A DNA stretch of 64,000 bases, taken from NCBI GenBank assembly GCA_008477525.1, contig SPDT01000004.1:2852001-2916000 (forward strand), written 5' to 3'. This document shows, one piece after another, positions 24,821 to 36,641 of the stretch (the first letter of the stretch is position 1; each line of letters opens with the position of its first letter). Below the pieces are notes generated by a model. The model ran no database searches, was not told the origin of the DNA, and saw only the letters and a program-made list of their open reading frames with translations. The DNA is from Hypomyces perniciosus. Its lineage: Eukaryota; Ascomycota; Sordariomycetes; Hypocreales; Hypocreaceae. The position numbers were made by a program, and so were the translations under genes.

Positions 24821-25388
24821 GACTGACCTTGACTGACTCTTTTCCGTGTACGAAGTGTGTACTTCGTAAGCAGGATATTTTAGTACCGGGCGAATACAGG
24901 CGATGGATGGATGGATGGCGCCTAAGGCGGGGGGGGCAAAAGCGCATATGCAGATTCTAGATTCTGTACTTCGTAGGATATTGATCAATCAGTGATGAAG
25001 CAGCGACGCACGATGCCGCCGATGCGGGTGGCTGTTGAACAGAGGCGACGAATAGCATAAAGTACAGACAGACCAGGCAGACAGAGATATGATATCCAGC
25101 AGGCCAACAAGACAGAGACCAGAGTTTGGCAGCGGCTCGGTCCACTCCTAGCGATTACAAGCCCATCCTTTATCCCCACACACCTCTTACGTAGTGGCGG
25201 AGCTAAAAACGAAGAAGAAGAAAAAGCCTGCGAGGTCTGAGAGGTCTGTGAGGGTCATGACCCAGGAGGAGGCCGCAGATGGTGGGCAGCAAAGTGGCAG
25301 CCCAACCAACGCAGCCTTAAGCCGGGCCACACCTAACCAGACCCAACCAGGCCAGACCAGGCCAGACCAGGCTATCAAAGAAATTCCA

Positions 25389-25390
<2 letters not shown>

Positions 25391-25421
<31 letters not shown>

Positions 25422-25422
25422 G
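25391..25422. repeat. (TCTG)8 microsatellite
   Basis: Eight perfect TCTG units, followed immediately by a C-rich stretch. It lies outside any gene. Confidence 0.95.
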
Positions 25423-26200
25423 GCCCCCCACCCATGGCCAAGGCAGTGTGTGTGTGGATGGAGATGTGGATATGTCTTGACGCAATAGTGCAGCCGCGCG
25501 AACGCCGATAATCAGATCAGACAGACAAAGAAGAAGAAAAAGGCACAAAGTCAAATACATTGCTTTTTCCTCCATGTCCTAAAAATAGCACTTCACACAA
25601 AGAACGAACAAAACATTGTTGTACAACTTCACGTGTCAGCATCATCAAGTAAAAGGCTTCATTCATCCAGCAAACTGCCAGCTCCCAAGACAGGCCAGGT
25701 CGGGTGACACCGCAGAAACATCACAGGCAGCCAAGCAGATGTTGAGAGCCTGACAAGGCGTTGCAGCCCGTTCTGCTCTCTGTTCCCCCCATGTCGTCAC
25801 CAATGCACATCCACCCCCGTCACATGCGTTGCCACAGCCCTGGTCATCGTGACCATGAGGGTCTCACTCACTCACCATCTCTTTTCCCTTTCCCTCTCTC
25901 TTAACCGAGCTTACAAAGGGTGCCTTGATAACCGCCGACGAAAGCAGGGAGAGCTACGAGGCCCAAAAATCCAAAGCGTATTGCATGATGCTGTTTCCAT
26001 AAATAATTTATAAAACATACATAAAACAGCCTAAGCGGCTACAGTTGGGCATTTGTAGGTGGGCGGCTAATGAAACAGTTCCCAGCTCTCACGTGCGTAA
26101 CCAACACACTCACTCACTCACATCTCATTGATGAAAATGCAACCTGTATTCTGCATCTGCAGTGTGCAATCTGCAGGCCAACACAACAAAGGCGTCAATA

Positions 26201-26223
26201 TTTTTTTTTAAAAAAAAAAAAAA
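26201..26223. repeat. T9-A14 homopolymer pair
   Basis: Nine T followed directly by 14 A, a perfect small inverted repeat, about 250 bp downstream of the phosphofructokinase stop codon. It may belong to the 3' UTR or mark a reverse-transcribed/poly(A) scar; the sequence does not decide. Confidence 0.7.
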
Positions 26224-26474
26224 GTTTTGCCTTGTCCCTTCTTCATGTGAGAGCTATGCTTCGCAAACTTCATGCACTGCAACATTGTCCCAAGCGAGCT
26301 CCCCTCATCACTCTTCCATTGGTGAAGTTATTTGCCTGTGCATAATGAGGCCGTCTTTGCCGCCCAACAAGGCCGAGATGAGCAACTTCAACCGGTGAGA
26401 AATGCGTTACGTTGTTTTGTTCAACACTATCTTTATACTTTTATACTTCCAATTTTTCCAAAAAGAGCAAACCA

Positions 26475-28967
26475 CTACTCCGAACTACCTTGATAAATGC
26501 CACGTTTCGTGTCCTTGGCAATCATTCCTGTCAAACTCTTCTCCGGCTTAGGGTAAGCTGGCCTGCCGCCCAGGATATCTACCACCTCACGCATGTCAAG
26601 CCAATAGGCCAACTTGGGCCTTCTGTTCGGCCAATCCGTGTCGTTCTCTTCCAGCTCACTGATTGGCGTGAATGCAACTTCAGAGCCCTTGATGCCAATG
26701 ACGGTCGCGCTGTTGGGGTTCTTCTTGACTCGGTTGTGTGCATTGCAGCCAAAGTCCTCAAGGTGCTGAATGCACTTAATTGCCAGCCTGACCGCGCGGC
26801 AGCGATCCATTGGTGAGGGGACACCACCCTGCTGGACGTGGCCGGGAATACTCTCTCGACTTTCAAACCGGTCGTGAGCCTCCTCACGAATGATGTCGGC
26901 AATGAGCTTGGCGTCGTAGACTTTGCTGGCCTTCTCGTTGACAAGGATCAGGCGTCCAGCACGGGACTGGCCCTTGTCCTTCTTGAATACATCCTTCAGG
27001 TGCTTGACATCTGCATTGAGCATTTCAAGGCTGACGCCCTCCTCGGGGATGTAAACGGCCGAGGCACCAACGCTGAGTCCACTCAACGTGGCAACGTAAC
27101 CTGAGCGTCCTCCTTGCGTCTCAATGACAAAGACCCGGCGGCGGGTAGCTGAAGCAGACTGCTTAATCTTGTCGCAATAGTTTACCAGCTCGTTGAGACA
27201 CGTGTCTGATCCCAACGAGTATTCGGTACCGGGTACGTTATTGGAAACAGTCGCGGGGAGGAGACAGAGAGGAATACAAAGTGAAGGATATTCGTCCCTG
27301 GCCTTGCGTAGCTGCGAGACCGCATGGAAGGCCTCGAACCCGCCCACAATAAAAAGTGCGTCAAACTGATACTCTTCAATGAGGTTGGCAATCAGCTCCA
27401 TGCCCGACTCCGAAGGGAGTTCACGGTTGGTTCCAATCTCAGAGCCACCTTTGCTGGCCCAGCCGTCCACTTCGAGCCAGTTGAAGGGCCGGACAGCTCC
27501 AAGGGGCTTGTCACCATGGTGGCGAGCAAATCCAGCGAAACCGTTGTGGATTGCAAGGGGTTCGTGTCCGCGGGAGAGGCAGTACGCAACAGCCGCTCGT
27601 ACAGCGGCGTTCATACCACCGGCCGGAGCGCCGACGTTGATGAAACCAATTTTCATTCGCTACAATGATACTGTTAGGAGATATGTAAAATTGGGCAAAC
27701 GGGGGCTGAGGGGACTAACGCTCTTCTCAGGCAGTTTATTATCGTCGATCATAACATTTGTGGTCATCATGTAGGACTTGTACTGGTCTGAAAACTCGGT
27801 ATCGCGAAGACCCATCGCTTTGTCAAAGTCTTTGGAATCCACAGCAACAGCTACCTCCTTGGTCTCCTGCACAGCTTTCATGAGGGGCTTCCGAACAATC
27901 TTGTTCTCGTTAATGGCAATGAAGCAAGTCTCAGTTTCGGGAGTAGCTTCAAGAACGGCCTTGACAGCCTCGACACCTTGAAGGGTAGCGAGCACTCGGT
28001 CATAGGCCACTGCTGTGCCTCCTCGCTGAACGTGGCCCAGCGTGGTGATTCTGGTATCAAGAGCTAGGCCGCCCTCGCTCTTGTCTGCGAGGAGGTCCTT
28101 GATCTCTTCGGGGCTGATCTTGTTGCCGTCCTTGTCACGGGCGCCTTCGGCAACAATGACAATGGTCTTTCGCTTTCCAAGTTTGCGATGCTAAGTCAGG
28201 TCAGCAATTGAATTATGGTGAGACTGTTTTTTTTTGTTTTTTTTTTCACTCACTCGCTGAACTACAATGCGCATATCCTCTCTCCAGTCTTGGTCTCTTG
28301 GTCGCTCGGGGATGAAGACAAAGTCTGCGCCAGTCGCAACTCCGGCAAGCAACGCCAGCCAGCCACAGTGTCGTCCCATGACCTCGATAACGAATGCTCG
28401 GGAGTGAGAAGAAGCAGTAGCCTCGATGTAGTCGACCATCTCGCAGATACGTGCAAGCGCTGAATAACACCCGATGGTGGCATCCGTTCCAGACAAGTCA
28501 TTGTCAATGGATCCAACAAGGCCAACAATGTTGAGATGTTTGTAGGGCGCGACCTGCTCCTCGGTCAATTCCTTATTGGCAACAAGCTCTTGTAGCAACG
28601 AGGGCCATTCGGCACGAAACTTGTCAGCTCCGGTCAGAGAGCCGTCTCCTCCACAGATGATGAGGGCGTCAATGCCATTGAGAACCATGTTCTTGGCCGC
28701 TGTCAGTCGACCGGGTCGTTCGTAGAATGCCATGCATCGTGCAGTTCCAATGAGCGTTCCTCCCTCAGACAGCCATCCCCGGACATCGTCCCATCCCATC
28801 TGCTTGATGAATTCGCCGCCTTGCACCAGACCCTCATATCCTTCGTATACACAGAACGCATCGCAGCCCATGTGGATGGCCATGCGCACGACAGCACGCA
28901 CAACAGCATTCATGCCGGGGGAGTCGCCTCCCGAGGTCATCACGGCGATCTTCTTCTTCGGAGCCAT
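26475..28967 (-). CDS. PFK: ATP-dependent 6-phosphofructokinase, eukaryotic two-domain type
   Basis: Three exons, 28254-28967, 27720-28190 and 26475-27659, encode 789 residues, normal for fungal PFK. The enzyme phosphorylates fructose 6-phosphate and commits carbon to glycolysis. The catalytic N-half carries the ATP loop [10 protein letters not shown] (11-20), GGDGSLTGA (106-114), the SIDND proton-acceptor motif (153-157) and MGRHCGW; the duplicated C-half (from about 398, [16 protein letters not shown]) has degenerate [13 protein letters not shown] in place of the catalytic motif, matching the allosteric half that binds effectors such as fructose 2,6-bisphosphate. The intron positions fall between and just before the halves. 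I chose the ATG at 28967 ([15 protein letters not shown]) because it matches family starts; the frame is also open to an ATG at 29120 that would add 51 residues. Confidence 0.93.
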
Positions 28968-29995
28968 TGTGGGCGGCGAACTCGGAGGGAGTGTTGCTGC
29001 GACAGTGGGTGCGTAGAGTCCGCGAAAGAGAGCTCGCCAGAGCTGGCCAAGGATCAAGCGGAAGGGAAAAAGAATATCAATGGGCCGCGAAAAGATCTCT
29101 AGGTAATGTTTGAGAGGCATTTACAGGGCTGTCGCCCGCAAGCTCGAAGGAATGAGCGAAATTAGGGATGAAGAGCACAACCACTGGTATGGATGGAAAT
29201 AAAGGCTGAGTCTCGATGGAGGGGACCCGAGAACGTGGAAGCTCTTATCGGCCTCCAGCGATTATTATCAGTTGGCGGGGTATTATTTTTTTGGAGGGCT
29301 GTTGTGACTTGTGATATCACTATCTACTGACACCACACCACTATTGCAGGACCAAGAATCAGCTGAAAGCGGAATGCTTGGAGTTTTGGCATCTGTTCGC
29401 AGCAAAGTTCTCTTTAGACATGGAAATATGTCCAATGAGGAGCAGCCGATTATGCCCCGTGTCTACTCATGGCCCGAAGAAGCAATCGCTGCCAGACCAG
29501 GTTTTGGATCTCCCCAATCATGGATTTACTTACAAGAACTACGTAATGGCATGAGGGGTTTTGGGGGAAGCTACTGGGACGCATTGGCATCATTGGATAA
29601 TAATAGACGTCAGAGATATTACAGACTTGACAGGGATCCGTCAGTGCATAGATTTAGACTCCGGAGTCGGGACAGACGTCAGCGGATCCATCACTAATAA
29701 AAGCCGCTCGCAAAAAGTCTGTTCCGGCCTCTGTCAGAGCCTCAGAGGGCCATAAGACCCCCACTATCTGCACTAACAGAGCCACCACAGCCTCGCCTGG
29801 CTGGACCAATAGGCAAAGGCTATCAGCCAACCCCACCATCCCGAACCTCGCCTTCTCCCCATAAGCCAGCCTTGTCCAGTCGTGGCGCTCCAAACCACAA
29901 CCTGGGGTCTCTCTTTTGCTGCTCTCGACGCGATCGCCTTGCCTTTATGAAGCCTTCGAGTATCGCACCAACTCCTAGGTGATCGTGACTCGATC
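28968..29995. other. Divergent promoter region PFK / MED17
   Basis: About 1 kb between the divergent starts of phosphofructokinase (-) and MED17 (+). It includes the possible in-frame 51-codon N-terminal extension of PFK (28968-29120). The frame at 29311-29697 begins with a GTG and has no recognised domain. No clear TATA box was identified. Confidence 0.55.
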
Positions 29996-32008
29996 ATGGC
30001 GCCAGGCGATGACCCGCCGCTGTCCCTGCGACCGGTCCCAGTCGCCGACCAGAAACCCAAGAATCTCGCCGAGTTCATTGCGCGCGTCAATGCACAGCCT
30101 GGTGGGTTCCGCTCGGTGACAGAGGACAAACTACGCGAAGAGATCAAGGCCAGCGAGGGCCAAAATGGAGCCACCGAGCCCGAAGATGAGGAGATGTCGG
30201 ATGCCGAGGAGGAGGACGATTCAGCCGCCAAAGACCCCAACCTGGCTCGCATGGAGGTTTTGAAGAACATCGAGTATGGATGGCTTTTTCTGATCAAGGC
30301 CGTTCCGTGATTAGGACCAAATGTGCTGATATTATACCTGTAGTTTAGCTGGCAATATCGCATTACTCACTCTCGATTCCATATCGCTACTCCTGTCGAA
30401 GCAGAATCCCACCCAAGTTAGCTTGACGCTGTCCCAACAGCTTCGCGAAATGGTCGGCATTGGCACCTTGGGCGCAGACAAGCTCCACGACTCCAACATA
30501 ACTCCGGCCAAGACGAAAGACCAAGAAACCGTGGCCATGGGATGGACCCTTATGGAGATTAACAAGACGAGAGACTCGGCAGAGGAGGCCACTGCGTTCT
30601 TGGAAAGAGAGATTGAAGCCGAGGGGAGATACTGGGAAGACATCATTTCTGTACAGAAGGCTGGATGGGCTATTTGCAAGGTCCCACAGGAGCGGCATAC
30701 CTTGGGCGTCAAGTTTGGCTTCTCAGAAGGCAAGCCGCATCTCTCTCACATTCTCCATCATTTCTATGCCCAACTAACCGCCTATCAGCCGCTCCCGAGT
30801 TCAAAAACAACGGCCTAGCGCCAATGAGAAGGGGCGAAGATGGCTCAACAAATCTTGATCTTGGTCGACTAGGCGGCGTCTCAGAAGCCCTGGTCGTCAC
30901 GTACGAAAAAGATGGCAAGGTGGTTGGTCAGTCGACCTCACGCAATGCCAGTCAGGGTGCTTCTCTGGAGCATCGAGTCCTCGAAGCCCGCAACACCATT
31001 TTCTCACAAGAGCTCTGGTACGAGCTGACTCGGGAGTCACGCTCACTTGTCCCCTATGATGTAACCCCGCAAGGGTCACGGTTGATCTGCAGTTTCGATG
31101 CGACGTCTAAAATCATTCTCGAACTGCTGCCCCTGGAGTCTTGTCCACCGCCCAACGAACACTTGCCCGAGAACGAGGCCGCCGAGACGATATCCATGAC
31201 TCTACACATCCTGTTGACCTATGCCCACCGGTACAACGAACTCATAAGGATACGTCCCATACCCCCTCACTTATCCCGCTCCCCACGTCAGCAGTCATAC
31301 GCTCTCCTCCGCCCCATCATTGCACGCATGATGAATAAGAGGAGCATTGAATCCTCAATCAGATACATCGGAAGTCTTGTACAAGCCCTCAAGAAGGCTG
31401 GCCTGTCTTCCTCGTTTATCTTACGCACTCCACAAACAACTCCCGCCGATCCCAACGTACGTGGACCAAACCACGTGGCTAGCTCGCATACCATGGTTCG
31501 CAATATGCTACAGCCACAGGAATTTATTCTTGAGGTTACTATCCTGCCTGGCATGATACTCACCGTCCGCGGCCGCACATTCAGTTTCCCCGTTACGGCC
31601 ACATATTATTACATCCTTCTCCCCCCCTCATCCCCTATTCAAAATATCTGTGCCCCTTACAGTGACGGCTACCCAGATCTCCAGGCATTAATCGATTATC
31701 TCCGCACCACCGTCACTCGGGTTATCGCCGGGCACTTCCTCTCCACCCTATCGTCATCGTTTAACAAAAGTGCTCTTATCCAGAACATCCAGGGCACATC
31801 TATCAGTGACCTCGGTAAACAGAGCCTCGACATCCGCTTCGCTATTGAGGAGGAAGGAGACTGCCAACTATCCCTCACCATCACTGGCGCTACGCTCGTG
31901 GATAACACACCCGACGCGAAGACGTGGAAGTGGACTGCTACTGCGGACAGTGAGACCCGCACGGCGGAGGATGTTGTGACGACTGTCTTTGGCCAGGCTC
32001 TCTCTTAG
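29996..32008 (+). CDS. MED17: Mediator complex subunit 17
   Basis: Three exons, 29996-30273, 30344-30729 and 30789-32008, encode 627 residues. MED17 (Srb4) is the central scaffold of the Mediator head module and contacts RNA polymerase II and TFIIB during initiation. Support: an acidic N-terminus with LPLRP-like SLRPVPV, the LKNIDLAGNIALLTLDSISLLLSKQ block across the first junction, and the conserved LGVKFGFSEAAPEFKNNGLAPMRR block across the second. The second intron (30730-30788) has a GC donor (gcaagc), branch-like CTAAC and a cag acceptor; only this splice restores the conserved protein. The large third exon contains the head-module C-terminal half. The stop TAG at 32006 is followed after one codon by a further in-frame open stretch of 68 codons ending at 32215. 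Confidence 0.88.
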
Positions 32009-32011
32009 GAA

Positions 32012-32215
32012 ATGAATAGACCGCCGAGGACTACAATTATCCTTCCGAATCAGATCGCCCAGGTTGATAAGTGGCTTGCTGATTTGTCAGACGGGGAGGC
32101 ATCTGTTAAGGCAGAGAAGAAGAAGGGCAAGGCGAAGCACGTGAAGTTTGTACTTCCGCCAGATGTCATCCTCATGATGCCGTACGAACCCCCTTATGAA
32201 CCCCCGCCACTCTAG
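32012..32215 (+). other. In-frame open stretch directly after the MED17 stop
   Basis: A 67-codon frame in the same phase as MED17, separated from its stop only by GAA. The peptide contains WLADLSDGEASVKAEKKKGKAK, broken here into its basic core EKKKGKAKHVKF, and ends with two PPYEPP-like repeats. It has coding-like character and is quite unlike 3' UTR. It could be a C-terminal extension reached by stop readthrough or by an unrecognised splice (the stop sits in a CTCTCTTAG acceptor-like context), or chance. Neither a separate promoter nor a separate gene is evident. Confidence 0.35.
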
Positions 32216-32691
32216 ATGGAAGGGACTGTTTTGGTAGTGATATTATACCCAATACATAATAATTTTCAGCGTAACTTGATATCTACCTATGGAATACAAA
32301 AAGTCTATACCTATCCACGAAGATCAGATATCAGCATCGTAACTCTCTACCCAAAATCAACAAGTCAGTCACGGTGCACATGGTTCAATTTTTCAGAGAT
32401 TTTTCAAGTAAAACTCTCGCAAATAAATCATTCATCTAAGACATCTTCCCGCCCATATTTTCCGTATTCCCCTATCCCCATCCCTGATTCATTGTTGCAT
32501 AAAAAAAAACAGCTCATTCTCTCGCGTAATCATCTCCAATAGCAAGCATATCCCAGATCAAGCAACAAAAGCTCGTTACCAAAAAAGGCAAAGCAGTCTT
32601 TCATCTACTAACACAAGAAAGAAAGAAAGGCCCAAAAAACGGACAAAAAACGGTTCTGAACTCCAAAGGTGGGTATCATCCATCATGCTCT
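32216..32691. other. Convergent 3' intergenic region MED17/ULS1
   Basis: About 480 bp, AT-rich, between the MED17 reading frame and the stop of the convergent SNF2 gene. It presumably contains both 3' UTRs; A/T runs are frequent and no gene is seen. Confidence 0.6.
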
Positions 32692-35600
32692 TTAGTGTCT
32701 CGTGTTAAACAAGAACTTGAGTTCGTTGACATCCAGACGGCCAATCTTGACGCTCTCGGCCTCGTCTAGTGCAGCTTCCACAATCTCCTTTTTCCTGTCC
32801 TGCAGCTCGACAATTCGATCCTCGACGGTTTCGCGGGTCAGGATGCGGTATACCTTGACTTCCTTCTGCTGGCCAATTCGGTATGCCCGATCGACGGCCT
32901 GCATCTCGATGTACGGATTCCAAAAGGGGTCCATGATGATGACGCGCGAGGCAGCCGTGAGGTTCAAGCCTGCATTGCCTGCCCGGAGGGAGACCAGCAT
33001 GACTTTGACCTCCTTTTTCTCTCGGAAATCATTCGCCGCGGCAAATCGTTTCTCTGCGGACATTCCACCATCATATCGTGCCAACTTGCCCTCATACTTG
33101 TCGTGGAACATAGCCACCTCTAACAGGTCCAACAGAAGAGTCCACTGTGAAAACACGATAGTCTTTTCCCCGGTTGCATAAATTTCCTTCAGGAGACGCA
33201 TGCATTCCGAAACTTTGGCAGCAGGTAACCAAGTCTTTCGCAAATATCGCATGTACTTCTTGTACGCCTCTCTGTTCTTGACTGCCTCTTTTCGAAGAGA
33301 CTTTAGCATAGAAGGTTTAACCTCGGTCTTCTTCTTTTTGTCTTTCTTCTTCCTCTTTCTTTCTTTCCCCTCTGAGTCGTTTTCGCTGGCAAAGAAATCA
33401 TCGTCGACAATAAAGTTCTTGAGATTGCCCTTCTTATCGACATCAGAATCAAATTCATCTGCCGAATCTGAAACCTCGTCATCACTCGAATCGTTCTCGC
33501 TTTCATCCTCTGCGTCGGATTCTGATTTCTTGATGGCTTCGGGCATATGGACTTTTTGGAATGCTTCGTACGTGAAGCATTTCTTGGGGTCAAATAGGCC
33601 CCGGCACACAGGGCACTTAGCCTTGTCGCTCTCGGTCCCGTCTTGAAGATTCAAGGCTGCTGCGCTGTCCACCAGCCGAGTCAAGCACTGGTGGCAACTA
33701 TCATGCCCGCAGGGGATGAAGAACGATGGCGATTGCACGGCGTCGTAACAAATTGGGCACTCAAAGACCTCAATATCTTTTATCCTCGCCACAATGGTTT
33801 TATCCAACTTCTTGACCAAGTCCAGCATAGACTCGCTTGACATGGGCGCAGCGTCATCTACATCCAAATTGAGATGTGGGTGGCAGCATGCTTGCCGAAG
33901 TCGAAGGAGGAGAACGAGAATGCTTGAGTAATTCTTGCCGATGCTTCCATCACGGAGGTACTTGCTGAATTGCACCTGAGACTTCTTCTCGAGTTGATTG
34001 TAGAAATCACGTTCGTCTTTGGTGAGCTCGGCGTAGACCACCTCTTCGGATTTTTCAGGAAGTCTTAGAATAGGCTTACCGTCCAACTCAGAATTCTTCT
34101 TGCGGCGAAGCATAATGGCTTTGAGAAGGGCTTGGAGCCTAGTCATGGCAACACTTTGGGGGTCACCATTCCGGCCAAAGAGCACACCGAAGCTCTGCAA
34201 TCAATGAGATTAGTAAAGCACAAGAATAACAAACAGCTGACAACTCACCCTGCGAAACGCATCCCAAACGCAGTACGGTTTTATTCGGAGGAACAACAGC
34301 AAGGAGTAGAGCTCAAGAACACCATTCATCATGGGGGTTCCGGTAAGGCACCATCGATATGTCGCCCGCAACTTTTGGCACGCCTTGGCCGTTTTGGTTT
34401 CTTTGTTCTTGATGCACTGGGCTTCGTCAAGAATGACTCTGTGGAAAACGGCTTTGCTCGGATTTAGGAGCGGAAATTTGGTTGAAGTGGATCTATCATT
34501 AAAGTCGATGTTGCGATCGGCGTTGTCCTCCAGGAACTTGTCAAGTCGTTTCAACTCTTGCGCTATCGTACCGTAAGTTGTTAAGACAACGTCGTACTTG
34601 AGAAGGTCGTCTGTGGTTGCCTTTTTGTTGTGATACACAAAGACCGATAGGCGATGGGTGGCCTTGGTTTTCTTTAAAATCTCTTCCTCCCATTGCCGTA
34701 TGAGCGCCAGAGGACCTATAATCAGGTTTGTCTAAGCAGGGTCAGTGTATAGCCCATATACCTTGGGGGGTTCTGACTTACCTTGGGGCGAGAGGTTGCT
34801 TGCCGTGATAGCATGAGTGCCAGGGTAGAAATAGTCTTCCCGAGACCCATGTCATCAGCAAGAATACCCCCTTTATTTGTACCGTCCTCCATCTGCTTCA
34901 TCCACGTCAACGCCACCGACTGGTGTGGATAGAGGTTGTTCTTAAGCCCCTCTGGAGTGCCATCTCGATTTTTCTCGGGAATATCCATGTCTGGGCGGAT
35001 ATTCTTGAGCAAATTATCCAATTCCTTCTCTGTGACCCTAGGGTCGTGAAATGAATCATTAATATAGTCCATCAAGCGGCCAGGCAACGGATCGCCATAT
35101 TCGTCCACACCATTGGAGTAGTCGAACGTGTTGGTTCTGTTAATGATATCGGACAGACTTGAGCCATTTTGACTTGGAAGAGTTGGCACTCCGGGAAATC
35201 CAAGTCTCGCCGATATCCCCGAGAACAGTCCCGACGGAGGTCTCGATAATCCATAAGGCACGTTGGGGTTTGAAACAGTTGGTGGGCCAGAGAAGGAACG
35301 GGGGAAAGGCCCAGGAGTCATTGAGTTCGAACCCATGTATCTGGTAATCATGCCATTAGTTCTGCAAGCACCAAGGACGTTGTGGCACGACACTTACGAT
35401 GCAGTTGGATAGCTGAATAACTGATTCCTCTGCGATGGCACTACCTGATTTGACACTGGTATGTAAGTGCCAAAGTGTGACCGAGCTGACTGTGCCATCT
35501 CATGGCCGAGTGGCTCGGCGTCCTCATCTGTCTCATAATCTAGAGGAGGTGGCTGTCCACGAGCATTTGATCGTGAGGCATCCATGAGCTTAGAAAAGGC

Positions 35601-36063
35601 AGTTCGGCCAGAATTGGGGCCCGTGACAGAGCTGGAGCCACGAGAGACTGAGCCTTGCGACCCCTGACTCGAGAGGAACATGGCCATCTCCTTGTCGCTC
35701 TTTTCTTGTGTATGCCTTTTCTCTTGTTTGATTTGTTCTGCGATGTATCTCGCGTCGGCATTCACATCAGGCCTGCCACACAATCAGCTTCTGGCATGGC
35801 AATAACGCGTCGCTTACATACCCAGTAAGATCGATGATCTCGACATCATCATCATCCCAGGGGTTTGGGCTTTGGGCTCTTGATAACCCATTTAGCCGGG
35901 CCCCGCTAGAGGTAGTAGGAGTGGTCCGTCGAGACTTGCTCGACACATTGTCACCCCGAGGTTGCAGGTTAGTTGAGCTGAAATCACGCTTCCGGCTCCG
36001 CAAAGTCAAGTCTGCCGGGCTGAGCCAATCCGTAGGCTGCCCTGGCCTGCTCGGGGTCGACAT
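32692..36063 (-). CDS. ULS1: ULS1/Rrp-type SNF2 translocase with RING finger
   Basis: Five exons, 35822-36063, 35398-35772, 34782-35340, 34249-34731 and 32692-34194, encode 1053 residues. Proteins of this class (S. cerevisiae Uls1, S. pombe Rrp1/Rrp2) are DNA translocases that recognise SUMO conjugates and act in genome stability. In order: an acidic SUMO-interacting motif VEIIDLT (74-80, preceded by four Asp); a disordered region; the SNF2 ATPase with ILADDMGLGKT (about 365-375) and a DEAQ Walker B (about 494-497); a C3HC4 RING (about 699-753, CPICY...CGHDSCHQC...CPVCR); a long acidic/Lys-rich insert; and helicase lobe 2 with VMLVSLRAGNAGLNLT and DRAYRIGQ (about 950-1000). The intron 2 acceptor at ATTACCAG is preferred over a nearer one that would leave a 36-nt intron. 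The 5' end may extend into exons near 36642-37001. Confidence 0.88.
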
Positions 36064-36641
36064 GACTGCAGGATTTTGCTGCGGTAATCGGGACAAGCCC
36101 GCTGGGGAGGGAGCATCAACACGCTTTTTAACTAAACGAGGTGCGGTGGCTGTCAGCCTTGATGCGACGCAAAACAGGGGTGAGGGCTGGCCTGCGATTG
36201 GCGACGGATTTTAACGATGAGTGCCGAGATGCCGCACAAAGAAACGAAGAACAGGTGTCTGGCTGGCCTTGGCGGGCCAGACCTTGGAACAAAGTGAGAC
36301 TCCGTTCCTCGGCACGCTCCCTCGCAGAAAAGAAAGAGTGGAGGAGAGCAGAGGAGAGGAGTCGAGAGAATGTGGGCTTTGCACAGAAAGTGAAAGTGAA
36401 GGGTTGATGAGTGCGAGTCAGGATGAAAGGATGAATTGATGAGACCCAAGCGTGGGAGATGCGATGAATGGGGACCAGGTGGCAAAGTCACGTTTTTAGG
36501 GGTGATGCCTTGCGACTTGCAAAAAGGCATCAATCAAATCAAGCAAGGCACGTGTATGGAGTGAGTCGAACGGGGCAGGAGGCCAAGGTGAATTGAATGT
36601 GAATGCATAGCAGGGCAGAAAATCGCATCACAATATAATAA

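Larger units (their letters stand above)
24232..26474. other. Gene-free region with simple repeats
   Basis: About 2.2 kb between the RS-rich gene and the phosphofructokinase 3' end. It carries a pentanucleotide array at 24771-24820, a tetranucleotide array at 25391-25422, CCAGGCCAGA-type minirepeats at about 25335-25375, an A/T homopolymer pair at 26201-26223, and TACTTCGTA words near 24861 and 24967. The plus-strand frames such as 23740-24600 overlap the RS-rich gene antisense or are low complexity. No supportable gene. Confidence 0.55.

Noticed and set aside
29311..29697. Plus-strand 128-codon frame between PFK and MED17
   Set aside because: Starts with GTG, has no recognisable family and lies in a divergent promoter; not enough support, though its composition is not obviously random.
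35341..35397. Alternative nearer acceptor (TTGCAG) for ULS1 intron 2
   Set aside because: It is in frame but would leave a 36-nt intron, too short for reliable splicing; the acceptor at 35342/35341 gives 57 nt and a branch-like ACTAAT.
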